This document shows, in pieces, positions 44,509 through 55,878 of a stretch of DNA of 64,000 nucleotides. Under the pieces are notes generated by a model that made no database searches, had not been told where the DNA came from, and worked only from the letters and a program-made list of their open reading frames with translations. Position 1 is the first letter of the stretch; each line of letters starts with the position of its first letter. This DNA is from Epiperipatus broadwayi (Eukaryota; Onychophora; Udeonychophora; Euonychophora; Peripatidae), in assembly GCA_028023455.1 (NCBI GenBank), contig JAQFVV010006454.1, positions 250,001 through 314,000 of the forward strand, read 5' to 3'. A program made the translations under genes and the position numbers.

Positions 44509-45600
44509 TTATTGACCAGGTGTCTGAAAAAATGTTAGGCGATGAAATTTTTTCATCCCTAGTGTGTATGATATCAATTTTGTTTCTAAATGTGTTAGAT
44601 TGTTCATGTCCGGTTCATACATAAGTGTACATCTGGTACACCATAGTGAGTATAACACAAATGTGCTAGCGTGGATGAGTCCATAAATACCCTTTTCAAA
44701 GGAATTGAGAAGTGTTTGCATTCCGTAATCCTTGTTTTTAAAAATTTTTGGAATGTCCCAATGGATATTATTGTATCTGGGGCATGTGAATAATAAGTGT
44801 GATAGGGTTTCTGGTTATCTTTGACAAAGCTTGCAAATATCTTCAATATTGGTACAGTTCCTTTTATATCTACAGAAGTAAAGAGTAGGAAGTGCATCAA
44901 GATTTAGTTTAATGAGGAAATCATAGAATTTTGGCTCCAATGACCAATATTTGAAGTTTTTGGTCAACTGTTTATTTGTTAAGTTTAGATAAGTTTTCCC
45001 ATTATCATTGGAAGGGGGGTTGCAAACTGAGTAAACCTCCCAGTATTTCATTTTGTCCATAGAGGGGGGGTGTAAGATTGGGGATGCTTAATAGTGGATA
45101 AATTAGCTTATTCCAGAAGTTATTTGTAGGTGGTGTTTTGTCTGTGTGTGTGACTAGATAGGGGAAAATTTTGGCACATGATGATATTAGATTAAATGTT
45201 TTTTGAATTTGAAAAATGTTGAGTGAATGTAGGCCTAGTCCATTTCGAGGTAGAGGGTTCAGGATTTTTCTTAAGGATATTGGCACTATTTTTTTTTCCA
45301 CAATAATTTTCTACATATTGAATAAATTTTTGCTATAAACCCTTTTGTGTATATTATTATGGGTGTATAATATGTAACTCTTGTTATTATTAAGAGATTG
45401 AAGAGAGTGACTTTGGCATAGAGCGACATGTATGATTTGGATAGAGAATTAGTTATATTCTCAGATTTATTCATTAATTTCCTCGGTATCTGTGAATGCA
45501 TTTCAGAGTTGCTTAAATGGAATTTGAAATCCCATGAATGGACCTGGTTTTCCTTTAAAGTATTGGTCTTGTTGGTGTCCAGTGCATATGGACCAAGCAC
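44509..45600 (-). pseudogene. LINE ORF2 C-terminal region
   Basis: Successive minus-strand frames give KVTLFNLLIITRVTYYTPI (the connector after the RT palm that reads like K..LiNslllsrl.Y in L1/Tx1 proteins), then PRNGLGLHSLNIFQIQKTFN, then NLDALPTLYFCRYKRNCTN and CKLCQR. After a stop come SHLLFTCPRY and further sequence to 44509. The Cys-x2-Cys with later His-x4-Cys is the C-terminal zinc-knuckle-like motif of this LINE type. At least three frame changes are present. Role: RNA binding or target priming in the intact enzyme. Confidence 0.85.
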
Positions 45601-46530
45601 TGGATTTATGTAGATTAAACTCTAGTTTATATTCTGCTGAATAGTTATTAAGAATTTTAATTAGTGTTGGAATTTGTTTTTTGGTGGGCACAAAGACAGT
45701 AATATCATCCATGTATGCAACACATGTGACATTAGTCTTCATTGCGGGTATGACTATTCCAGTCATCTCACTTTCAATTGCTTTAAGGAGAGGATTATTA
45801 TAAAAAAGTGAATAGAATAGCACTTAATGGTGAACCTTGTGGGATGGAGTTAAATGGATTGAAGGATGGTGCATATTTCCCACTAAGAGTTATATGAATT
45901 TCTCTACTTAAAAGAAGATTTGTAATCAAATAGATTAGTACTCTGGGAATTGATGTGTCTGCTAGTGAATTAATTAAGATATTAATTGGCACCATATCAA
46001 ATGCTGATTTGATGTCCAGTTGAAGTAGCACACGTCTGAACTTTTGTTATTTCTGACTGTGTCAATCACTGCCTTATATAGAAAAGTCGCTGCTCAGTTG
46101 AAGATCCCTTCTTTGTGAACTGATTTTGTGACAACAATGGCAGAATGTAGGGTTCAATTCTATCTTTAAATATTGACTCCAGAATCTTTATACCAGTGGA
46201 CTCATTGATGTAGGTCTGAGATTTTGAAATGTGGTTATATTTTCCTTCTTCTTAATGAATGGAATGATAGAGCCCATGAATGTGATAAATTCTCTGGGTT
46301 AGAAAGTTGGCTACATCTGCTAGATATTTTACTGTGAAATGACTTAAGTGTTTGTATACAAAGCAAGGTATTCCATGTATTCCTGGATGACATGAGTTTG
46401 ATATTGAATACAACTTTTCTTCAAAATCTCTTGGAACAAAGGCTATATTATCTTCTGGTGGGCCAAGAAAGTTATCTGGGGGGGTTGAAAAATTCCCCTC
46501 TTTGCAGGTTGTGTTTGTAGAATGAGTAGA
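45601..46530 (-). pseudogene. LINE ORF2 reverse transcriptase region
   Basis: Minus-strand frames contain LDIKSAFDMVPINILI (motif A with the first catalytic Asp) and IPQGSPLSAILF (the QG motif), both within 45798-46031. After a frameshift, VTCVAYMDDITVFVP (45503-45823) carries the catalytic YMDD. Upstream, 46030-46530 shows decayed palm and finger sequence with stops, including QNQFTKKGSSTEQ. Each motif is intact but they are split over frames. Confidence 0.9.
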
Positions 46531-47172
46531 GTGGTTCTAGCATATTATCTCATGCAATGGTTTGCCCTTCTACTTTGATAGCCGATGGAACCCAGTTTGT
46601 TGGAGCTTGACCTAGAGCCCAGTGAATGTACTGTCTAGACCATATATGGGTCTGACTCAGGAATACCTTTTTCTTCTTTATTGCCAAATATTTCCTGAGC
46701 GAAACACATGCCGACCAATAAGCTTTTCTAAGGGCTACAACATTTGTACAGCGCTCTACGGTGGAAGCACTAAGTGTTATTCTTTTATGCAGTTCATCTG
46801 CAAGAGCCAAAATCCTTGAAAGGGGGGGGGTTGGTTTCTTGTAATTGTATCAATTGTGTACGAAATTATGTTTACGAAAGTAATCCATCTCTGAACTGGG
46901 TCCAAATCCATGCCGCGAATGTTGAATATTCATAGGTATATCTCTGAAAAGAGATATTCCTTAGTTTGAGCTGGTAGCAATATTCTAATAGTTTTGCCTG
47001 TAGTAACTGTGGGTCTATATGAAAAATCATTTTTAAGACAAACCATCACAGCTGAATGATCTGAGAAGGATGAGTTTATTAGTAGTATTTTGATCATATG
47101 ATGCAGTGCAGGTGAATAAAACACAAGATCAATCAGAGAAGAGAATCTGCCATTGTTGAATGAAACAGAGTT
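46531..47172 (-). pseudogene. LINE ORF2 endonuclease end and linker
   Basis: Frame 46930-47124 contains SSFSDHSAVMVCLKN, the SDH block that ends APE-type endonucleases, so the domain runs on from 47173-47685 after a frame change. The frame 46550-46810 (with SACVSLRKYLAIKKKK and WALGQAPTNW) is the linker between endonuclease and RT. Confidence 0.82.
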
Positions 47173-47685
47173 TTATGGAAGAAAACCTTCTCCAGACATG
47201 AGAGGAAAAGCCAGCCTGTGTAACCATTTTGTAACAAATTTACTGTATGACATATTGAAATCTCCCATTAGTATTATGGGATGTATTGATGCAAACTTTG
47301 TGTTTAGTATATGTATGAGGTTATTTATAATTGTATCACCTGGAGGAATATACAGATATACTATGTTAAGCGTTATTCTTTTATGATATAGATTAATAAT
47401 CAGCATGTGTGCATCAATATGTAGTATTTTAAATGAGCTGAATGGGCATGTTTTGGTTATCACAATTCCTGTCCCAGCCGATGGTGAGAATGCGGCTCTG
47501 GAAAACAAAGAATAGCCTTGATTGTCATAGAGCTTAGATGGATCTGTTTGTGATTTATTATATATCTTTGTCTCCAGTAGTCCAATTATATGTGGTTGGA
47601 TAATGTTAATCCATTTTCTAAGTTTATAGTTTTTTTCAACAGAGTTTAATCCTCTGACATTAACTGATCCTATTTTTATCATCAT
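47173..47685 (-). pseudogene. LINE ORF2 N-terminal APE-type endonuclease
   Basis: A 170-codon frame begins MMIKIGSVNVRGLN; the ATG at 47685 is the likely original ORF2 start, 43 bases after the ORF1 stop. NVRGLN (9-14) is the first endonuclease block, LLETK (36-40) carries the catalytic Glu, and LMGDFN (about 140-145) is the Asp/Asn block. The SDH block follows in another frame. The enzyme would nick target DNA for target-primed reverse transcription. The frame breaks after EGFLP. Confidence 0.9.
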
Positions 47686-47727
47686 TTTATTTAATGTAGT
47701 TATGTAGAAATATGAAAGGTATGTTTA

Positions 47728-48147
47728 TGTTATCTGCATATTCTTGTCTAAAAATATTGGACTTTCATCTGACAAACCAAGGAGCTTGTCGTAAGCTATT
47801 GTATTTGAGCATGGTTCACTTATTTCTATTATCGCGACTTGCTCACTTGTATTACACACATTGGAATCTTCTATGTTTTGGGTTGACTTTTTAACTTTTT
47901 TAGCATTGTCCAGAGACTGTGATAGATCCTCTTTACTCAGTTCTGGGGATTGTACTTCACTTTTTCTTTCTCTTTTCTTACTTGGTGGACGACCAGGTTT
48001 ACGTTTGGCTGTTAGTACATTTATGTCAATGCCTGAGTGTGATGGTCCTGATATTGATGCTTCTGTAATGTCTTGTGAAGTTTTGTTTAGGATTACTGTT
48101 TCTGGAATGGCTTTGCTAATTTCATTTGTGACTTTTAGTGTAATGGA
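47728..48147 (-). pseudogene. LINE ORF1 C-terminal fragment with AT-hook-like motif
   Basis: The minus-strand frame runs open for about 140 codons and ends at a TAA near 47728, 43 bases before ORF2. It contains RKPGRPPSKKRERK, an AT-hook-like basic segment with GRP core, inside a Ser/Lys/Glu-rich tail (SEVQSPELSKEDLSQ). The upstream side meets a stop at about 48165, where the element seems truncated. No zinc knuckle or RRM remains visible. It would be the nucleic-acid-binding partner of ORF2. Confidence 0.75.
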
Positions 48148-48419
48148 ACTGTGTTAGTCCGCACTCTTAAAAGTTAGTGATACAATAATCATTTTGAAAA
48201 AAAAACTTTTCTGTATTGTTCTATGTAGGGCAACATTTTCTTTTCTCATGAATTTAATTTGTTTTCATGTTGTAAAATGAAAAAAGTGTAAAAAATAAAT
48301 TATTAATTTTAGACAATGATGTTGGGATTTATAATATTTAATATAATTAAATGCATTGTTAGAAATTTGAATTAGCCCTTGGTATTTGTATGTTGTAAAT
48401 TGTTTTTATCTTTGACTAA

Positions 48420-49378
48420 TAACATCACATGATCACCCCTTACTTCTACTTAACTCCAAAACTATGAGAATGAAATTGAAAACACAGTAATATTTTCAAT
48501 CTAAGATATATAGCTTATATAGTCATATGGGTTTGAACTCAGTTCAGCACCCATACATTTTGGTGTCTTTGGCTCTTTAACAACTATAGCCACCACTATT
48601 CTATTAGGCAGGATTGGTGTTAAACCACTAAACATCACATGATCACCGTCACTTATGCTAGCTTATAACTGTTATTAAACAGGCAAAACTCTGCATACAG
48701 TAGTGCCACCCTGTGCCAACCAGAGTAATTAATGGGTGCCAGAAGGCTAGTGCATAAATCCACATGTAATGCCTACTCATCCAATATTCCCAGGCTAGTT
48801 TCTGGCTTGTGACCTTTATCAGTGAGGAGCCATGGATCTGAGAGCACTGCACCTAGATCTTAGGATCTATTGCAACCCTCCAGCATCTGCCTTTTATCTC
48901 TACTTAACTACAAAACTATGAGAATCAAATTGAAAACAATAATATTTTCAATCTAATCTCTATAGCTTATATAGTCATATTTGTCTGAAAACAGTTCAGC
49001 ACCCATATATTTTGGTCTTTGGCTTTTTAACAACCATAGACACTACTATCCTATTGGCAAGATTGGTGGTAAACCACTAAATATCACATGATCACCATCT
49101 CCTATGCTAACATGTAACTGTTATTAAACAGGTAAATAGTTTTGTCATTAAACAGAGGTAAAAAGGTGGCTTCTGGAGGGTTGCATAAGATCCTAAGATC
49201 TAGGTGCAGTGCTCTCAGATCCAATGCTCCTCACTGATGAAGACCAAAATCCAGAAACTGGTCTGGGATTTATTGGATGAATAGGCATTAGTTGGGGATT
49301 TTTTCAACAAGCCTTCTGGCATCCATTGATTACTCAGGTTGGTACAGGGTGGCACTATGTTATGGAGAGTTTTGCCTG
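48420..49378. repeat. Composite foldback with internal direct repeat
   Basis: Inverted arms of about 200 bases lie at 48681-48883 and 49173-49377 (for example GGCAAAACTCT opposite GAGTTTTGCC, and CTAGATCTTAGGATC opposite GATCCTAAGATCTAG). Direct repeats of about 235 bases lie at 48445-48684 and 48899-49132 (both with ACTATGAGAAT, CAGTTCAGCACCCATA and TAAACCACTAAA). The direct-repeat unit therefore precedes the first arm and fills the loop. A 64-codon minus frame here is not a gene. This resembles a non-autonomous foldback element that was duplicated. Confidence 0.85.
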
Positions 49379-49440
49379 GCTAATAACATATTAAAAACAT
49401 TGAATGTATAAAATAATGATGGCATTCACAAACATTTACT

Positions 49441-49875
49441 CAGACCTTCACATGACCCTCAACTATCCCCGCTTTCTCATACTGCTGACACACTTGATGA
49501 CACAAATGTTGAAAAGATAAACAATCACCAAAAATATCCATTTTTCATGCTAAACCAGCACTCATCAATTGGTCTAGATTATCATCTCCACACATATATA
49601 CAAACAATGCTTTAGCCTATATTAAGATAACCAATCTTCATACTTCAATGGACAGGCTTCAATCCACTCCACCCTACAACTCTTCAGCTGTCCATTTCAT
49701 TGACAATCCGATGATAGAATGCTCAGAGCCTTCATAGAATTCCATCATCAGATTTTCAATGCGGGGTGGTGTGAATAAAAGACTTTCCGTTAAAGTATGG
49801 AGATTGGTTATTTTAATATAGACTGAAGCATTGATTGTATATATGTGTGGAGATAATAATCTAGACCAACTAATG

Positions 49876-49913
<38 letters not shown>

Positions 49914-50010
49914 CGGTGATTGTTTATCTTTTCAACATGTGTGTGATCAAGTGTGTCAACAATATGAGATAGCGTGGATAATTGAAAATCGTGTGAAAAT
50001 CTGAGTTCAA
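49441..50010. repeat. Large foldback element
   Basis: Left half 49441-49720 and right half 49738-50005 are diverged reverse complements around a loop of about 17 bases near 49729. Examples are TTGAAAAGATAAACAATCACC (49508) opposite GGTGATTGTTTATCTTTTCAA (49914), and ACTTGATGACACA opposite TGTGTGATCAAGT. The right arm carries an (AT)n insertion at 49877-49912. A related single arm occurs at 51113-51345. Confidence 0.85.
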
Positions 50011-50254
50011 ACCCCTATATATTACATATTGGAGTGCAGGTATGAAAAAAGCCTGTTCTGTATAAAAATTCATATGTTAAAAACATTTAATAAAAATAAT
50101 GATATCAAGCCGCATATAATATAAAAAAAAAAACATTAGAAACATTACATTTACTGCATATCAATAATCATGAATATTCATCAATAAAAAAAAATATAGA
50201 AATAAGCTATGTGTTTTTTTTTTGACAAAAAGAGAATTACCTAATGAACCCATT

Positions 50255-50285
<31 letters not shown>

Positions 50286-50911
50286 TTGAATATAATACAT
50301 GAGTTATGTGTATGTGTGTGTACATGCGTTCTTTTTTTTTTAATTACTCAACTTCATTTTTCATAAGGACATTGTTTTAGTTTTTCAATCTTTTTAATGA
50401 TGTCTTAGCATTTATAACTTTACTTTCAAAATTAAAACTTTATTTACATCATAGAGTTGATACAAGAGAAATCAATGATAACATAAAATTATGTCAATAA
50501 GAAAGTTTCAATGAATACATATAAATATGGTCTGCAAACCATGTATATAGAAAAATCAAAAGCTGTATTAGATCAATAACATAGTCGCAAGAGCTGAATA
50601 AAAAAAAAATATGATAGGCAAATTAATGCAAGTATGAAAGAAACATAAATAAATAAATATACATATAATCAAAGATTACACTAATGACTTAAGGCAGTGC
50701 ATCATATGCATAATTTTCTAGGAATATAGGGTAAGTCAAGCCTATATATAAGGTTCAGAAATTCCATTGATTAATGACTATCTTAGCCCAAAGGCCAACG
50801 AGGACTATAACAATATTTACAAGTTGATAAAGATAAATTAATTACACAGTATGGAACTAATGCAAAGTTTATAACTTTTACATTAAATCATATCATATAT
50901 ACTAACAAATT
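50011..50911. other. Anonymous AT-rich DNA
   Basis: No gene seen. Short ACACATATAT and GTGTATGTGTGTG simple repeats occur at 50257-50325. Confidence 0.5.
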
Positions 50912-50945
50912 ATAACTGAAACACAGGCTTGTTATATACCTGTGG

Positions 50946-51028
<83 letters not shown>

Positions 51029-51131
51029 ATATAGGGTATATGAGCACAGACTTTCACACCACCCACCTCTCTCCACTCTATCTAATAACACTGATACACC
51101 TAAACACATATATGCTGAAAAGATAAATAAT
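50912..51131 (+). repeat. Local direct repeat, copy 1 (with expanded (AT)n)
   Basis: It matches 51457-51606 with no difference I can see outside the AT tract (50947-51025 here, about 10 bases in copy 2). It contains AACTGAAACACAGGCTTG and CACCACCCACCTCTCTCC. Confidence 0.93.
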
Positions 51132-51345
51132 CACAAATACATGTATTTCATGCTAAACCAGCAATCATCAGTTGGTCCAGACTATCATCTTTACACGCAT
51201 ATATAGTATAAGTGCTCAGATATATATTAAGATAGACTATCCTCATAGTTTAATGGACAGGCTTCAATCCACTCCACCCTCCAACTCTTCAACCGTCCAT
51301 CCAATTGAAAATCTGATGATGGAATGCTCAAAGGCCACCCTGAGG
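51113..51345 (+). repeat. Diverged single arm of the 49.4-kb foldback family
   Basis: It shares with 49508-49740 the blocks GAAAAGATAAA(C/T)AATCAC, ATGCTAAACCAGCA, AATGGACAGGCTTCAATCCA and GATGATGGAATGCTCA. The inverted partner arm is absent. Confidence 0.8.
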
Positions 51346-51456
51346 CCGAGATTATTGTCACACCCATGTTGACCTAAGGTCAATCTGAACCCCACATGTA
51401 CAGGACATAATCCATTTAATACATATGCAAGGATGGGCAGACATCTCTATAATGTA

Positions 51457-51602
51457 ATAACTGAAACACAGGCTTGTTATATACCTGTGGCTATATATAT
51501 GTAATATAGGGTATATGAGCACAGACTTTCACACCACCCACCTCTCTCCACTCTATCTAATAACACTGATACACCTAAACACATATATGCTGAAAAGATA
51601 AA

Positions 51603-51606
<4 letters not shown>
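51457..51606 (+). repeat. Local direct repeat, copy 2 (truncated at AT tract)
   Basis: Copy of 50912-51131. It stops at AAATAAT, where an (AT)n tract and then a Penelope-like terminus follow; copy 1 continues there with CACAAATACATG. Confidence 0.93.

Positions 51607-51650
<44 letters not shown>
51607..51650. repeat. (AT)n microsatellite
   Basis: AT tract between local repeat copy 2 and the Penelope-like terminus. Confidence 0.93.
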
Positions 51651-51653
<3 letters not shown>

Positions 51654-51741
51654 CATATTTTGCGGGTTCATCCGTGTTAAAAACTTTTAATATCAATATA
51701 CTGACGTTTCGACTTGGTCACACAAGCCATCCACAGAGTTA
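51648..51741 (-). mobile_element. Penelope-like element terminal fragment (different lineage)
   Basis: On the minus strand a ribozyme-like motif is followed by TATTGATATTAAAAG and a terminal AACCCGCAAAATATG, comparable to TCCCGCAAATAGTAA at the end of the 29.9-32.0 kb element. About 90 bases remain and no protein-coding part is present. AT tracts lie on both sides (51607-51650 and 51743-51766). Confidence 0.75.
51700..51739 (-). ncRNA. Diverged hammerhead-ribozyme-like motif
   Basis: The minus strand reads ACT, CTGTGGA, a stem (GGCTTG with CAAGTC, 6 pairs including one G-U), GAAA, CGTC, AGT. Compared with the motif at 31956-31995, helix I changed from GCT/AGC to ACT/AGT and helix II from GGTAC/GTACT to GGCTTG/CAAGTC, keeping pairing. 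The core has one mismatch: U replaces the invariant A of CUGANGA, so this copy is probably inactive. Confidence 0.7.
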
Positions 51742-51766
51742 TAATATATATATATATATATATATT

Positions 51767-53749
51767 ACGATGTTAAGTTTTTGCTGATTAAGAAAGTTAA
51801 GCTCAAGGAAAATACATCTTCAAATTCAGATTCAAGTAATAGTGTTTTAAATACTCTAATTACCATCAGCTTTTTATACATGCACAGACACACATATTGA
51901 TTTTTTTCTTCGTTTGTACTTCACTAAAAATGGTTCAGCTTTAGATTATAAAGAAGAAAGAAATCACTTCAATATGCCAAATGAAAAAAGAACTCAAACC
52001 ACTTCATTACTCAAATGAACAAACCATCACAAATATGTAAATTTGAAATATATATACATAATATTGAAAGTTCAATTCCGAAACCACAATATTCAATGTG
52101 AATTGGAACCAAATAAAATGTTTCATTACATCATCCTGCTTTAGTTTGTCCCTCAAATTTTTGGTTTTGACATATACAAATCATTTTATTTATATTATGC
52201 TACTTTACGTTCTTTATTTGAAATGTTTAAATCCAAATGTTTTTATGTCATACTCTCTTATTTAATTGCAAAATCAGATAGTAGATCAGTAGCTATTTAT
52301 TACCCTAAATAAAATAATGCATTAACAATATATCACCCACAACCAGGAATTTAACTTTAATTTTTCAGAGTGAATTAATATTCTAAATATTTATTATGCC
52401 TTTAATCAACGTGAAATTACTTATTATAAACATTTTTCAGTTACATCAAAGATGTTTTTTTAAGTTATTTATACTGAAATTATATAAATATCAATAAGTT
52501 TAATTCTATGAGTAGCAATAGTTTAAAATTTGTAAAAATATTTTTAGACTTTTAGTATTTTTTATTTTTCGATCTTAACTTCATCTTCTATCTTTTAAAT
52601 GGAACTCTATTTGTCAGTATAAAAGCTTAATTTGGCAGTTACGGGAAAATGAATAATATATTACCAAATAGTTTTATTCTTATAATTTAATAGCTACTAT
52701 ATCTCAAAAGATAAAATAAGGTATAAATTTAGAATCAAATGATTAACTACACCCCACCCCGAAGCATTTTGCCATAGCCTTAAGTAAAACAAAAAATAAT
52801 GATAATATAAAAAACTGCCTAACCTTTACGCTCTCCATGAAATTAAAAAAGAGAATATAGTAAAAAAAAACACTAAAAAAAATTGTCGCAAAAACCAATA
52901 ACAATATTGAAGTTATGCCAATTTCATAAATAATAGCCCCAACTGAAGTTACCTAAAAAAAATTTACCAGGCGTGTAAGGGTGTGTGAGTGAGCGAATGG
53001 AATACATTAAAGAAAATTGAAATAATGAAGTTGCACTCAGTAATATCATTTTTAGTACACGAAATATGAAATGAAAATTAAATATCTAACGTTTCTCAGC
53101 GATAATAGTTTTTCAGTTGCAATTAACCCAGGGAACTCTCGAAAATAAAGAAAAAAAAATATGATAAAACAAGCAAGCAAAAAAAAAATAATATGTAGTT
53201 CTAATAACAATACAAAATTTTTAGATTTTAATTGTCTTAGAATAAATGAAGAAACTAATAAGTCAGAACATGAATTCTTGACAAATTAAATGAGTACTGG
53301 CTAAAGATATTTGCAAATAATTTCACACCTACCATTTAGTGTAATATAAAATTATGACCCATAGATAATCAATAAGTAGTATATTGTCCTTCACCATCTT
53401 ATTATTTAGAAGAAATCCAGAAATATATTAGCAACCGATTAAATCAACAGCTACTTTCTCAGCAAGATCATTTATAGCATTAGAATATTTTTCAAACCAA
53501 TAACTTAAAAAGGCTGAAAATACAATTAAGCATCTAAATTTTAAAAAGTTATGTAACTTAAGATCCATATTAAATTGTACATGATCACATCATGCATGCT
53601 CCTCCTTATTTTACTAAAGAAGAACAACAAATATATAGATGAAATTGCTCACGTCATGAACGCATCAAGAGAACTTATTTCAAACACAAAATTTTAAAAT
53701 TCCATCTAACTCTTGGAAGTATGAGATGATCTTCCATATCATATTTTTT
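51767..53749. other. Anonymous AT-rich DNA
   Basis: No gene, tRNA or clear repeat was recognised. Confidence 0.5.
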
Positions 53750-53781
53750 AAATAGTCAATGTATAGTACTGTTAGTTTTAA

Positions 53782-53950
53782 GAGTCACCAACTCACCCCT
53801 TTGCTTCAAATGTTCCAGAATTGGACATAATGCTTCTCAATGCAATATTGGTAATTACAACAGTTGTGGAAAAAATGACAGTCTTTGTCACTTGTGCAAT
53901 AAGAATCATAAGACTACTTCCTGGATTATTGTAGCTTCTAAAAATGCATA
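53782..53950 (+). pseudogene. LINE ORF1 zinc-knuckle fragment
   Basis: The plus-strand frame reads LCFKCSRIGHNASQCN, a perfect C-x2-C-x4-H-x4-C knuckle, then SCGKNDSLCHLCNKNHKTTSW, a second C-x2-C-x3-H knuckle with the final Cys replaced by Trp as in some LINE and gag proteins. It ends at a TAG after about 55 codons. It represents the nucleic-acid-binding part of ORF1; the rest of ORF1 was not recognised. Confidence 0.82.
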
Positions 53951-54439
53951 CCCACCTTAGACATCAGTTATCATATTAACAATTAAACCTTATCTGCAAT
54001 ATAATTCACAAGTAAGGCCTATCAATAATCTGACCTAATACAATCCAGTCAAGGAAGCAGTACCAGTAACACTTTAACAGATATACCACCAGTACATTGG
54101 TGTTATGAGAATTAATCTTAAAATTCATTTATTTATAATCATTCACAACAATCTATGGACTTGAATATTAGTCATACTCAGAATTCAGTTCTGTGTCACA
54201 ACCAAAATACTACATTCATTAAAAATTATTCAGAACTAAAAATAAAACCTAAATTGTGAATCACCTAATAAAATTATCTCCTCTGCTAATGAAAATAATA
54301 AAAGAGCTACAATATCTGACAACAAACATGCCAGAAAAAAACATTACATAACTCTTCAAAAGCATAATATGTTAAGCATAAAAATAGTCATAATAAATTT
54401 GTGAAGTTTAACTCATACAATAAAATCTCACAGTTATAT

Positions 54440-55075
54440 CAACTTCTAAATAATCACCTTGCTGATATTTTTGTCAATCAAAAATAAAAATTACTCTATC
54501 AGTCCAAAACAATCATTGTTAACACTTTAAATAGTAAATACATATTTGTATATAAGCCAAATATCAGACCAGCACAAGGAGTGTGTGTTTGTTATTAGTA
54601 CACAACTTCCACTGATTATGATTGAAAATAATATTCATGCCATTTAATTAAATCATTATTTTCTTTATTTTCCAATCACAGTTATACTATCTTATAGCAA
54701 TATAGTCATGTCAAAAATCAAAAAGACATTGTAAATGCTCTTCTTATTACCCAAAGTAAAATTCTACATAAGCTTGGTTTAACTATCATATGTGGTAATT
54801 TTAATTGTTCTTTAATGATCTCCCCTTGACTTTGAAACTAAAGCTCAATCAACTTGCCTTACTACACACTACTATTAATCATTCCTCCAAATTATGTGCC
54901 ATTTTTTGGAAGTCAAGGATTTTATCTTATTGGTCTTCTTTTCGTTTCTCCTACTGATCCCAAAACATCGATTTTCCTGTTTAATGCTTCATTCCCTGAC
55001 CACATCTTTATAACTCTCACACAAAATGCCCTTCAAAATAAACCAGTTATTTATAAATTTACATTCAAGTGACAA
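54440..55075 (+). pseudogene. LINE APE-type endonuclease remnant
   Basis: Frame-shifted plus-strand blocks read NHLADIFVNQK (region of the catalytic Glu, here lost), YIFVYKPNIRPAQGVCVC (the G.a..i strand), ILHKLGLTIICGNFNCSL (GDFN block with Asp changed to Asn) and NASFPDHIFITLTQ (SDH block with Ser changed to Pro). Their order and spacing fit an APE-type domain with lost catalytic residues. Confidence 0.7.
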
Positions 55076-55144
55076 CTTACTAGTGAATTTAAATTAATTA
55101 GTGATTCAAGTGACAACTTACTAATGGATTTAAATTAATTAGTG
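55063..55144. repeat. Tandem duplication, two 41-bp units
   Basis: Two adjacent copies of a unit starting ATTCAAGTGACAACTTACTA and ending TAAATTAATTAGTG, differing at about three sites, located just after the endonuclease remnant. Confidence 0.9.
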
Positions 55145-55878
55145 ATGATATCTCAAATATATTAATTGCCAGTAATTATTTTTATCACCTGCAGAATCTT
55201 TCTTTGATTGGAATTATGGACATTTTAAAAAAAAATTCTAAATAATTGTTGTACTGATCAACTAACAGATTATCATTCAAATAACCTTATGAAACAATGT
55301 TTTGATGACATCAAGTTTTCAAGTTATAACAAAATTCAATGATGCAAAACTCCTTATTCACAAGCTGCAATGTGAAGATAAACATCTAACTGCTGTTTTT
55401 AATCCAAGACCATGTTATTTTGGCTTAAAAAAGTAATCTATAATATGTCAGCACTAACAAAAACTACAGTAAATTATGCAAAATCAACCTACCATTATGA
55501 TTAAGTTATTTCAAATCTATTCAGAGAAAATACACTCATTTCTGGTACCAACCTTGATATCAAACTTCTTATTCACTTAAAAATACTCTTAAAGCAGTTG
55601 ATCATCATCTATACTCTTCTCTTCTGTAACATGCATCATCCTGAATATTATTACTTTTCAAAGCAACAATTTGTTGATTGAATTATGCACTTACATTGAC
55701 ATATCTTATTAGCAAATTATCTTAATCCAGTTAATAATTATAATCATACAAATTATCTCCCCCATTCTACATGAATATTATCATAAACTTTGTTCAGATT
55801 AATATCACATATTTAATCTTATGCACTAATGTAATTTTCTGCTTTTGAAAAAACTCAAAATTTTATATCCATCAGTAA

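Larger units (their letters stand above)
44250..48165 (-). mobile_element. Degraded LINE (APE-type, two ORFs), minus strand
   Basis: On the minus strand, in order, are the end of ORF1 with an AT-hook-like basic segment, ORF2 with APE-type endonuclease, RT and a C-terminal CxxC...HxxxxC motif, and a 3' untranslated part with a polyadenylation-type AATAAA (TTTATT at 44268-44273 on the plus strand). The arrangement resembles L1/Tx1-type LINEs. Multiple frameshifts and stops break ORF2, and the 5' part of ORF1 is absent, so it is a 5'-truncated inactive copy. It is better preserved than the LINEs at 53.8-57.4 and 58.9-60.8 kb. Confidence 0.9.

Noticed and set aside
47861-48157. 98-codon plus-strand frame
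   Set aside because: It is antisense to the LINE ORF1 tail, whose minus-strand reading has a coherent basic AT-hook-like segment ending just before ORF2.
53060-53110. Possible extra ribozyme from AACGTTTCTCAGC
   Set aside because: No CUGANGA core or helix II partner nearby; chance similarity.
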